26,253 nucleotides of DNA from an uncultured Phascolarctobacterium sp. (lineage in GTDB: Bacteria > Bacillota > Negativicutes > Acidaminococcales > Acidaminococcaceae): the NCBI GenBank assembly GCA_900757795.1, contig CAAEPE010000003.1, positions 1-26,253 on the forward strand, given 5' to 3'. The stretch's first letter is position 1. Each line of letters begins with the position of its first letter. The notes below the pieces were generated by a model that made no database searches, was not told the origin of the DNA, and worked only from the letters and a program-made list of their open reading frames with translations. The translations under genes were made by a program, and so were the position numbers. This document shows, piece after piece, positions 9,241 to 16,388 of the stretch.

Positions 9241-9828
9241 GAGCATCACCTTCCTTTTTCTTGTTTAGGTATTTTAAAGTTACATCTTCTAAAATGCGCA
9301 GCTTTTCTACCGTTGGTCTATTCATTCGAATTCTACTCATGCGGCAGATTGCCTCAATTCCCGACCAATCGAAACCCATAGCTGCTACACCGCCTAAACC
9401 AATGACATAACGAATACAGTTGATTGTTAAATGCCTGATTTTAACAATTTCCTTATTTCCCTCAAGCACATCAGGAGCACGATACTCGCATTCCTGGCAT
9501 TTTGCTTTCGGATTTATTTTTCGGCAGTCTTTGCAGTAGGCTCCTCGTTCGTACTGCCAGCGGACAAGGGCTTCAAGTTTTTTATTTCAGCTCTGCGGAT
9601 AGTTTGGCTTAACGCGATTGTTGCGTCAACCACAGCCATACCCTCGGCACCTGTCAATTTCTTGGCAGCTCCAGGATATATTTTCTCCAAAATCCAGCTG
9701 CTAATAATGCGGCCTACTTTGCCAGCCGTAGCATCAGGATTTTCTGCAACTATCTTTTCGCGCTGTTCTTCAAACTCGCACCATTCATTCCAATTCATAG
9801 CTCGTACTTCTAAAATGTATCCGTTCAT
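9233..9828 (-). CDS. Predicted -1 frameshift product: tail assembly chaperone G-T fusion with Cys4 motif
   Basis: The short chaperone gene and the following open frame are joined if ribosomes slip back one base at 9577-9583. The fusion would be about 198 residues: the first 84 of the G-like protein, then a 114-residue domain starting LEALVRWQYERGAYCKDC. That domain has four cysteines at about 99, 102, 111 and 114 (C-x2-C-x8-C-x2-C), a likely zinc-binding knuckle, followed by a mostly helical end. The downstream frame has no convincing start of its own; the first in-frame GTG (9469) has no clear ribosome site and would lose the cysteines. Lambda G/GT and many siphophages use the same recoding between tail tube and tape measure to make a chaperone in two forms. 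The slip is inferred from sequence. Confidence 0.8.
9514..9828 (-). CDS. G: Tail assembly chaperone, lambda G-like (unshifted form)
   Basis: About 104 residues between the tail tube and tape measure genes, the standard place of the G chaperone that coats the tape measure during tail assembly. It is mostly helical and charged, ending STNEEPTAKTAEK. Two adjacent ATG codons (9831 and 9828) are possible; GGAGG lies four and seven bases upstream respectively, so the second is preferred. The tail tube gene ends ten to thirteen bases upstream, and the ribosome site lies in that gap. The last 20 or so codons overlap the -1 frame of the T-like domain. No sequence signature beyond position and size identifies the family. 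Confidence 0.8.
   Translation of the reverse strand: MNGYILEVRAMNWNEWCEFEEQREKIVAENPDATAGKVGRIISSWILEKIYPGAAKKLTGAEGMAVVDATIALSQTIRRAEIKNLKPLSAGSTNEEPTAKTAEK
9577..9583 (-). promoter_or_regulatory. Programmed -1 frameshift site A AAA AAC
   Basis: On the minus strand the heptamer A AAA AAC is in the correct phase of the G-like frame (codons ATA AAA AAC). It is a classic X XXY YYZ slippery sequence. A -1 shift here enters the frame that carries the Cys4 domain, which opens only about three codons upstream, after a TGA (agcTGA). A second A-run near the stop (GAA AAA TAA, around 9515-9521) is a poorer alternative because it would bypass half of the cysteines. Confidence 0.78.
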
Positions 9829-9840
9829 CATTTAGCCTCC

Positions 9841-10836
9841 TTATTCGCTTTCGTCGTGGTCATATGTTTCGTAAGCATTTATCAAAGTCACAACGACAGC
9901 AGATGCCTGTTCGCTATTTTGATAAAACCCATTAAAACTCAACGACTGCTTAATACCTGCAGGTCCGTCAATACCCGGAGAAGTGCGAGCAAATTTCACT
10001 TCGGGCAGCAGAATACTCATCTGCAAATCATCGCTTTGCTTAATAATAAGCTCCATTGATGTTTCGCTGCTTTGCTCCGCCATGGTAAGGTAAGTAGCAT
10101 CTTTGAAAAATGCTTCCAGCGTACCACTGGCTTTAACTAAGCCGTCACAAATAGCCTCGCGGAAACCTTGGCTGCCGATAGTATAAGTATCGCCGTCTAA
10201 GCCATTATCAATATCCAAAGACCATGATGTTACCCTGCCTGCGACATTGCCGCCGATTTTAACGATACACTGGAAATTATTTGCACGGTCAAAAGTAGGC
10301 TCAATTAAATTAGCCGCCATAGCGGTCTGCTTAATTTCTTCTTTAGCGCCCATGATAGATACGGTAGAAGTAAGTTCATCATTACCGCCAAAGGAAAAAC
10401 TCATTTTGCTTACCTTGCATCCATGCTGTTGGATGTATTGGCTGATGCCAGGAAAAGCTTTTTCCATCGTAAAACTCGGAACGCCTTCGCCGATTTTAAA
10501 CACATGTTGATATTTTTCGGTATCTTTTGAGGTAGAAACAGGAACGCCAATACCTAAAGTCAACCAATAACCAAAGGCAGTAAAATCTACCGGTACCACA
10601 ATGTCACCAGACACGTCATTATTTCCGAGAATAGGTTCTACGGGATTTCGATTGCCGCGAATAGTAGCAGGATCTGTGCTATTTTGACTGCTGGCCACAT
10701 TATTAGAGTTAAACGGCATATTAATAGTCATAGTTCCTGCAGCAGTTGGCACAACACCATATTCTTTTTCAATGACGATATTAGTCTGTGTTTTTGCGCC
10801 AACGCCCCAAGGACACTTTGCAACACTCATTACCAT
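9841..10836 (-). CDS. Major tail tube protein
   Basis: A 331-residue protein in the lambda V position, likely the stacked ring subunit of the tail tube. It has a beta-rich pattern with repeated hydrophobic/charged alternation and the segment PVEPILGNNDVSGDIVVPVD near residue 70, similar to the Phage_tube_2 type of tail tube proteins that carry two related halves or an extra Ig-like part. At 331 residues it is longer than the core lambda V fold. ATG at 10836 has AAAGGATG upstream; ATG at 10830 is an alternative. It follows the U-like terminator gene after a 15-base gap and precedes the chaperone gene. The family call rests on position, length and these residues. Confidence 0.82.
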   Translation of the reverse strand: MVMSVAKCPWGVGAKTQTNIVIEKEYGVVPTAAGTMTINMPFNSNNVASSQNSTDPATIRGNRNPVEPILGNNDVSGDIVVPVDFTAFGYWLTLGIGVPVSTSKDTEKYQHVFKIGEGVPSFTMEKAFPGISQYIQQHGCKVSKMSFSFGGNDELTSTVSIMGAKEEIKQTAMAANLIEPTFDRANNFQCIVKIGGNVAGRVTSWSLDIDNGLDGDTYTIGSQGFREAICDGLVKASGTLEAFFKDATYLTMAEQSSETSMELIIKQSDDLQMSILLPEVKFARTSPGIDGPAGIKQSLSFNGFYQNSEQASAVVVTLINAYETYDHDESE

Positions 10837-10851
10837 ATTTTTACATCCTTT

Positions 10852-11361
10852 CTAAAAATCAAATTTATACCCTATAGGTATTTCTATTTGCCAAGTAGCG
10901 GCGAGCCATGCCTGCCAATGCAATGGATTATTGCCGACCACGCCTGCTACCAATGCTTCCACATCAGTAGGCGGCTGGCAGCCTCCTTTATAGCGATTTA
11001 AGCTATCCTGAACAAGTTGTAAGAGTTCAGACACGCGCTGCTGCCCGTCGTTAACAAGAACTCCTTTATCAGTAACAACAAATTCTCCCGCAGAGCAAAT
11101 TCCTACACCAACCATGCATTGATAGGAAGGTGTTTTATTATAAGCGCCTTCATGCTTACTGATGTCATGGATAATCAAATATGGCGTATCATCAATCACA
11201 GGCTCATATGCCTCATACTGGCTGATAATTACATTTAGTTTCTTCTCAAAATGCTCCTGACAATATTGCTGTACTTGTTCATCAGTAATGATATGATTAC
11301 CAATTCTGACGCCAATCTCTGTAAGATTTTCATTTTGCAAGTTTTCAACCAGTTTAATCAT
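10852..11361 (-). CDS. Tail terminator-like protein (lambda U position)
   Basis: A 169-residue protein just before the tail tube gene, where lambda-type phages encode the tail terminator that caps the tube and joins it to the head. It begins MIKLVENLQNENLTEIGVRI, and its later part has the pattern of a terminator fold (QRVSELLQLVQDSLNRY, then WQAWLAATWQIEIPIGYKF). Its ATG overlaps the stop of the upstream gene (ATGA-type overlap), so the pair is probably coupled. Length is somewhat above that of lambda U. I recognise it mainly by position; the function is inferred. Confidence 0.62.
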   Translation of the reverse strand: MIKLVENLQNENLTEIGVRIGNHIITDEQVQQYCQEHFEKKLNVIISQYEAYEPVIDDTPYLIIHDISKHEGAYNKTPSYQCMVGVGICSAGEFVVTDKGVLVNDGQQRVSELLQLVQDSLNRYKGGCQPPTDVEALVAGVVGNNPLHWQAWLAATWQIEIPIGYKFDF

Positions 11362-11921
11362 TTATATACCTCATATTTTCTTGTTGGCTTAGAATTTTCA
11401 GGAACTCCTTCAAGGATATATTTCCGCACCTGTTTTTCAACATGTTCTTCTATTCCCGGCTCAATTAATGGCATAACAGGATTAAACAGTGGACGAGCCG
11501 GAACCTTTAATTGATTAGTGTTCCATTTAAGATGTACGCCGTGTTCGCCGAAGTATCTGCGAATGTTTGGAGTTATGGTTCTTGTTATGCCGAACTCCTG
11601 TATTCTACCGTATATAGCAGAGGTCAAACTTGTCCAACCAATATTTACAGCATTATCTGCATACTGGTATCCGATAGCCCGCCGCATTTGACCATACCAT
11701 TCTTTAGGTGCTTGTGGATTCAGTTTTCGCCGCACATCTAAAGGTATACGCTCACGCCAGTTTGCAACAGTCTGAAATTTTTTAGTGTTTATCAAACGTT
11801 TAATACGTCCAGAAACGTACCAACCTAAACTTTTCGTTAAAGCGCGCATAAATTTAGGATTTTGGGCTAAATACCTATTAATCATTGGTGTTACCTGGTC
11901 TTTTACGCTTATTTCAATCAT
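11358..11921 (-). CDS. Tail completion / minor tail protein, lambda Z-like
   Basis: A 187-residue basic protein between the FII-like and U-like genes, the place of lambda Z, which completes the tail top so that it can bind the head. It begins MIEISVKDQVTPMINRYLAQ and includes SLGWYVSGRIKRLINTKKFQ and YGRIQEFGITRTITPNIRRY, the second resembling the YxxxxEFG pattern of HK97 gp10 / virion morphogenesis proteins. Start and stop both overlap the neighbouring genes by four bases. The broad class (neck or tail completion) is fairly safe; which exact family it belongs to is not. Confidence 0.65.
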   Translation of the reverse strand: MIEISVKDQVTPMINRYLAQNPKFMRALTKSLGWYVSGRIKRLINTKKFQTVANWRERIPLDVRRKLNPQAPKEWYGQMRRAIGYQYADNAVNIGWTSLTSAIYGRIQEFGITRTITPNIRRYFGEHGVHLKWNTNQLKVPARPLFNPVMPLIEPGIEEHVEKQVRKYILEGVPENSKPTRKYEVYK

Positions 11922-12265
11922 CTGCGCATATACCCTCGTTCTTTGTAGGTGGCTTTCACGGTAACGTTGCCGCCAATACTATCCAATAGCAGTACACCGC
12001 CAACAAAATACTTAATACCCTTATAAACGATTTCATCACCGCGCTTGGGTTCCGGTACATCATTGGTGTTAACAGTAAATTTAGCATCACCGGATACCTC
12101 GGTCGCGTTGCTGATGCGCATAAACGCTGGAGACTTCTGCCGTTCGGCTTCGCCCACCTCGCAATTTGCAACGACTTTTTTGCCGTTATAAGTTATCTCT
12201 TCACCAAATAAATCAAGATCAAATAGGGCGTCGCGTATAGTCTTTGCAATATCGCTATTGGCCAT
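11918..12265 (-). CDS. Head-tail joining protein, lambda FII-like
   Basis: About 115 residues, starting MANSDIAKTIRDALFDLDLFG. Small size, the beta-rich second half (RGDEIVYKGIKYFVGGVLLLD) and its place right after the capsid genes fit the FII-type head completion protein that forms the tail-binding surface of the connector. A GTG nine bases upstream (12274) is in frame, but ATG at 12265 is preferred because GAGGTGA lies at proper distance. The stop overlaps the next ATG in an ATGA arrangement. Confidence 0.66.
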   Translation of the reverse strand: MANSDIAKTIRDALFDLDLFGEEITYNGKKVVANCEVGEAERQKSPAFMRISNATEVSGDAKFTVNTNDVPEPKRGDEIVYKGIKYFVGGVLLLDSIGGNVTVKATYKERGYMRR

Positions 12266-12330
12266 AATATTCACCTCGCAATAGTTTTATTGTAAAGGCA
12301 GGAGCAGACTGCCTACCCCTGCCTTTACAT

Positions 12331-12651
12331 TTATGCGTTGATTTTTACCAACACCGCACCGTCCGCGACAGCTGCTGCAACAGCAGTACCTATTACAGTA
12401 TCTGATGTGCCTGCTTTCGCTGCCTTGCCGCTAGTCAAAGCGATCTTATCGCCGGCAGCAATTGCCGCAGATGCAGTGAACTCAAATACGCCGGTTAAGG
12501 TCAGAGCAATCAAGCCGCCAGGCTCGCCGCCTGTCTCGGCAACGCCAGCTAACGCGCCTACCATAATAACATCGCCAGCCTCTACTTTATCCGTGCAAGT
12601 GTAGTCAATCTTATCGCCCTGACGGCGGTAAATTGCATTTTCTTTAGCCAT
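12331..12651 (-). CDS. DUF2190-type capsid decoration protein
   Basis: A 106-residue protein, rich in Ala, Gly, Val and Thr, that looks like the DUF2190 family: short beta-strands (KIDYTCTDKVEAGDVIMVG, ALTLTGVFEF) and the typical AIAAGDKIALTSGKA segment. Members of this family are thought to be head decoration (cement) proteins, equivalent in role to lambda D. The ribosome site is GGAGGGAT and the start is ATG at 12651, 15 bases after the capsid gene. About 65 bases separate it from the next gene with no clear terminator. Confidence 0.82.
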   Translation of the reverse strand: MAKENAIYRRQGDKIDYTCTDKVEAGDVIMVGALAGVAETGGEPGGLIALTLTGVFEFTASAAIAAGDKIALTSGKAAKAGTSDTVIGTAVAAAVADGAVLVKINA

Positions 12652-12665
12652 TTTTATCCCTCCGA

Positions 12666-14600
12666 TTAGGCGCCAGTTGCAACAACGCCAGAATTTTTAA
12701 CAATAGAAAGCGTATCCATTAATTTAACGCCAAAGTCAATATACATGCGGTACCGCCAAGCCAAGGTATCGAAGGACGCTTGGCTTTCAATTGTCGGAGT
12801 ATGTTTGCCGTTAAGGAAATCTACCTCAACGCCATAGTTCTTACGCGCTTCGCCCAGCAGATACCACGCTTTAGTATCCAATGCGTCTAATTCAGCATCC
12901 GTAACCAACTCAAACGCATTGGCGAACACATTCTTAACGCCAGCATGAGCCGCAGACGGGTCAGCAGCGCTGTTCAGCAACTGGCCGGCAGTCACAGCCA
13001 GACTTACAGGCACGACTAAGGCTTTGGGCATGATACGCAGTGTACGCTTATTGTTGTTAGGGTCTTTGCGAGTACGAAGCAATTTCATGGCTTCGGCTAC
13101 GGTAGCGGTAGAAATCGGTCCGCCGGTACCCAAATTAACACCAGTAGTATAAGTAGCGTCAACAAGCGCCGCATACGCCAGGCGGTTAATCAAAGCATTA
13201 CATTGTTCAGCCAGCATAGCCGGAACTTCAGTCAGCACAGATTGATCGTCATTGATAAACATTTGGCGGGTATAACTAAAGCTGCGTCCGTAGGTGTACA
13301 GCTGAGCAAATTTCTTGCCTTCTTTCAGAGTCAGGTCGGTAAACTCGCCGTTCTCCGGAATTTGGATAGGCTCTGCCTCAGCGCCTACCTCTACGCGGTA
13401 ATCTTTTCTAAAGTCTGCCAAGGAGCCAATATATGCCCAGCGGTCATAGGTCACATTTGCAGCATCAAATCCCTTGGTCAATGTAGCGCGGGCAACGTCC
13501 TGGCACAAGGTCGGTAACGTGCCAGTGGTCATAGCACGAACAAAGAGTTCGTCGGCATCCATGTTGTCAACGCCTCGCTCACCCTTGCGCTGTAACAGAT
13601 CGCGTACCATTTCGCGAACGCCCATACCACGCATTTGTTCAGCGCCATCAGCTGGCTTTTCAACCTGGATACCACTTCGCAGCATAATGGCATCACGATA
13701 TGCGGCATAGCGTTTTTCTAGGTCGGTTTCGCCTACGGTGGCAGTTTGTTTTTGCGCCACAGGAGTATTTCTTTTGGCTAAAATGTTTAATAGCTCTCGT
13801 TGTACAGTTTCAACATCTGTACCGTTATTTAACCAAGAGTCCCTTTGCTCATTTTCAATATTAAATTGGGCAGCCAAAGCATTGATGTGACCAGCGCGTT
13901 CGCGTTCTGCCCTAACAGCAGCCTCGCGTGCGGCATCCACATTAGCAGCAGCCGCAGAAGCTGCAGGTTCAATTACTTGGTTAGGTACTACCGGTTCGTT
14001 TGTCATGTTTTCAATTCCCCTTTCTTTGTTCAGCATGAGCTCATTATAATATGGCATGGAGCGCCCCACACCTACAGAAGCGTCAGCCGGCACCGTTACA
14101 ATAGATACCTCAAACACTTCCCATCTGGTTGCAATATAGGCCGGACCTTCTATCCCGTCTTCTGTTTTTTCGCCTTTTTCTACAACCAGCCACTGAGAAA
14201 CACGATATCCTACGGATACACCGCGAATAAAGCCATCACGGACTAAGCCCATTATTTCTTCGGCTTTGTCAGTCCTCGCGAATTCAATTTCTGCCAAAGC
14301 TCTTCCGTTTTCAGTCCATATTTTTAGCGGTTTACCAATAACAGTATCGCGTTTGTGGTTAAATAAGACAGGCATAACACCGCCAGCAAAACGTTCGGTG
14401 TTTACAGCCTCATCTGTGCAGCGCAGGATTTCTTTGTCACCCCACCAGTTAATACAAGGCGTATCACTAGCAAAGGACATTGTCACCGTGCGCTTTTCTT
14501 CGTTAAATTCACCTAGAGCAGCTTCGCGGTACCGCGGCAATTCCTGTCTGCGTTCTCTCGGCAAGGATCTCATCTGCTCCAGTGTTAATTCATTCGGCAT
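12666..14600 (-). CDS. Prohead protease - scaffold - major capsid fusion protein
   Basis: A 644-residue protein combining three roles of the HK97/lambda head. Residues about 30-185 look like an S78 (HK97-type) prohead protease, with His82 in FNHKR, Ser129 in RGVSVGY and the EVFEVSIVTVPADASVG signature near 161-177 as likely catalytic or core residues. Residues about 200-280 are a helical, charged scaffold-like segment (AAREAAVRAERERAGHINAL). The rest is a capsid-like domain ending with YRMYIDFGVKLMDTLSIVKN. NCBI recognises such protease/capsid fusions as a family. An internal Met199 at 14006 has its own ribosome site and may yield a protease-free capsid protein. The main start has AGGAG upstream and overlaps the end of the portal gene. 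Confidence 0.9.
   Translation of the reverse strand: MPNELTLEQMRSLPRERRQELPRYREAALGEFNEEKRTVTMSFASDTPCINWWGDKEILRCTDEAVNTERFAGGVMPVLFNHKRDTVIGKPLKIWTENGRALAEIEFARTDKAEEIMGLVRDGFIRGVSVGYRVSQWLVVEKGEKTEDGIEGPAYIATRWEVFEVSIVTVPADASVGVGRSMPYYNELMLNKERGIENMTNEPVVPNQVIEPAASAAAANVDAAREAAVRAERERAGHINALAAQFNIENEQRDSWLNNGTDVETVQRELLNILAKRNTPVAQKQTATVGETDLEKRYAAYRDAIMLRSGIQVEKPADGAEQMRGMGVREMVRDLLQRKGERGVDNMDADELFVRAMTTGTLPTLCQDVARATLTKGFDAANVTYDRWAYIGSLADFRKDYRVEVGAEAEPIQIPENGEFTDLTLKEGKKFAQLYTYGRSFSYTRQMFINDDQSVLTEVPAMLAEQCNALINRLAYAALVDATYTTGVNLGTGGPISTATVAEAMKLLRTRKDPNNNKRTLRIMPKALVVPVSLAVTAGQLLNSAADPSAAHAGVKNVFANAFELVTDAELDALDTKAWYLLGEARKNYGVEVDFLNGKHTPTIESQASFDTLAWRYRMYIDFGVKLMDTLSIVKNSGVVATGA
14004..14023 (-). 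promoter_or_regulatory. Internal ribosome site and ATG inside the protease-capsid fusion
   Basis: The minus strand reads AAAGGGGA, nine bases, then ATG at 14006, in frame with the fusion. It lies exactly between the protease-like part and the scaffold/capsid part, at the residues GIEN-MTNEP. This is what would remain if two adjacent genes had fused, and it could give a second, shorter product of about 446 residues, like the in-frame Nu3 start inside lambda C. Confidence 0.55.
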
Positions 14601-16131
14601 TTTTTTCTACTCCTTCATCATCTTCTTTTGACTTTGGCGTCACGTTTTCAAACGCAAGTCCCAGCTCGGCTTTCAGGTCAGCTTCAGCCTTCAACTGATG
14701 TAACTCCTCCTCCCAATCCAACCCCTTTTTTGCGTATAACGCTTTTAAAGTAGTTTGCCCAGATTGTAAGAGCGTAGCGTTAGCCTCGGCCTCCTTCAAC
14801 GGGTCTATCCACGGCAAGCCCTGTCCAATAAACTCGTGCTTCAGATACTTTGCTTGGTTAGTATAAAAATCCTTAGGCGGCTTTACTGTACCTGCTAAGA
14901 TTGCAGCATTTACTACTTCTGCAAAAACAAAATCTAACAGGTGTTCGATGAGATATTGCTGTTCAGCCTCAAATACTTTCCAGTCCTCAAGCATATTCTG
15001 TCGAGCGCTGGAATAATTTACCTGGCTAACATCACGACTAACCATTTCGTAGGATAGCCCTTGCCCGGCAGCCACACGGCGCATTGACGCCAAATTATAA
15101 GCAGCAAACTCGCTGCTTTGACCACTAGGCACAAGTGTTTTCACGTCTTGCCCCGGCTTTAATTCACTGATACTGCCGGGATTTATCCGCTTTGCCAATC
15201 CATCTTTCGTTGGTTCATCTTTATTGTTTGTAGCAAGTATGGATGTCCCAACAGCCGCAGCTGCTTGCTGTTGAGTAGTAATAAACGCCACAACAGCAGC
15301 GGATATTTTTTGCTTAAAACCAGTTGCATCGAAAAATTCATCTAAATCCTTGATGGTTGTTATCGTCCGCACAAGCGGCGTCATTTCACGCACTTCCGAA
15401 ATGCGTGCATGGTCAGTAAGATAAAATACTCTTTCCGCCGGAATTCGTACCGGATCTTTTTCAAGCAGACTCTCAAAATCGTACTGCTTTATCCAGTAAG
15501 CTTTAGGCTTGCCGTAATCAGTAACCTCAACGCCGCCAACGATTGGATTATTATCCTTGCCTCTGATGCGGCCGCCGCTGTCTAAACAGTCTACCTCGGT
15601 CAACTGCAATGCGAATGGAATCGGCAAATTTTCGTCATAAACCTTTACAAGCAAAACTGCCCCGTCAACCATTCTCCTGCGTACAATCAGTTTTAAGACC
15701 TCGTTCAGAGAATACCGACTTGTTACGTCGCAGTTACCCGGGCGGCTCCAGACTTTCCATAAATCCTCAAGTTGGTTATTCCATTCTTGATTGTCTGTAC
15801 GCACCTGCAGCATAAATCCTTTGCCAACAACATTTCTAACGAAGGCATTTATAATACTGCTGACGACATCGCTGTTCCTCTCTAAATCTCTAGCTCTTAA
15901 GCGCGCCTGTTCGCGGCTCATGGAGTTGATAGCCTCGCCGCTGCCATTAGGCAAACTGCGCCAGCCATGACTGTTTCGTTGAACATTAGCTCCTTCATAG
16001 CCTGCCGCACGTGCTAGTTCTATACGGGCAGCATGCCGACGAAGCGCTATTTCCGGAGCAAACACTCCGATGAGACTGTCTAACCGTTCTCCAAAAGTAG
16101 GATTTCTCTGATTGCTTTCCAATTTACTCAT
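14590..16131 (-). CDS. B: Portal protein, lambda B-like
   Basis: A 513-residue portal protein of the lambda type (phage_portal_2 in Pfam terms), forming the twelve-subunit ring at the capsid vertex through which DNA enters. Recognisable parts are RARDLERNSDVVSSIINAFV near residues 75-95, the core stretch DGAVLLVKVYDENLPIPFALQ, and the RNMLEDWKVFEAEQQYLIEHL helix region near 380-405. The segment SSARQNMLEDW is typical of this family. The ATG at 16131 directly abuts AAAGGAG with no spacer; an in-frame TTG three codons later has ideal spacing, so the true start may be at 16122. It overlaps the capsid fusion gene by 11 bases at its 3' end. Confidence 0.9.
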   Translation of the reverse strand: MSKLESNQRNPTFGERLDSLIGVFAPEIALRRHAARIELARAAGYEGANVQRNSHGWRSLPNGSGEAINSMSREQARLRARDLERNSDVVSSIINAFVRNVVGKGFMLQVRTDNQEWNNQLEDLWKVWSRPGNCDVTSRYSLNEVLKLIVRRRMVDGAVLLVKVYDENLPIPFALQLTEVDCLDSGGRIRGKDNNPIVGGVEVTDYGKPKAYWIKQYDFESLLEKDPVRIPAERVFYLTDHARISEVREMTPLVRTITTIKDLDEFFDATGFKQKISAAVVAFITTQQQAAAAVGTSILATNNKDEPTKDGLAKRINPGSISELKPGQDVKTLVPSGQSSEFAAYNLASMRRVAAGQGLSYEMVSRDVSQVNYSSARQNMLEDWKVFEAEQQYLIEHLLDFVFAEVVNAAILAGTVKPPKDFYTNQAKYLKHEFIGQGLPWIDPLKEAEANATLLQSGQTTLKALYAKKGLDWEEELHQLKAEADLKAELGLAFENVTPKSKEDDEGVEKNAE

Positions 16132-16146
16132 CTCCTTTCAATTAAC

Positions 16147-16377
16147 TTATCTTCTGCCAAAGTAAGCTAACGGCGTTCCAAATGCGCCACCATTATTAGA
16201 TTGGGACATTTGAGTTTCCAATTCTGCTTGCAATGCCGCTCTTTCAGCTCTTAGCTCTGTCAAACTATAACGTTTTACCATCGCATTAGGCGTCTGCACA
16301 GTTTGACCAGTACGCAACGCCGCACTGATGGCGTTATCAACAGCCTCTAATCGTTTTTGCAGCTCTTCAACAGTCAT
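16147..16377 (-). CDS. W: Head-tail joining protein, gpW-like
   Basis: A 76-residue protein starting MTVEELQKRLEAVDNAISAA with YSLTELRAERAALQAELETQ and a basic C-terminus ending LAYFGRR. The helix-turn-helix pattern, length and place between the large terminase and portal genes match lambda gpW, which plugs the connector after packaging. A strong AGGAGGTGAT site precedes the ATG at 16377. The gene begins 12 bases after the terminase stop. I keep the symbol because position and pattern both agree. Confidence 0.82.
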   Translation of the reverse strand: MTVEELQKRLEAVDNAISAALRTGQTVQTPNAMVKRYSLTELRAERAALQAELETQMSQSNNGGAFGTPLAYFGRR

Positions 16378-16388
16378 ATAATCACCTC

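Noticed and set aside
9515..9521. GAA AAA TAA run at the end of the G-like gene as the slip site
   Set aside because: It could allow a P-site slip, but the A AAA AAC heptamer upstream is a better match and keeps all four cysteines in the product.
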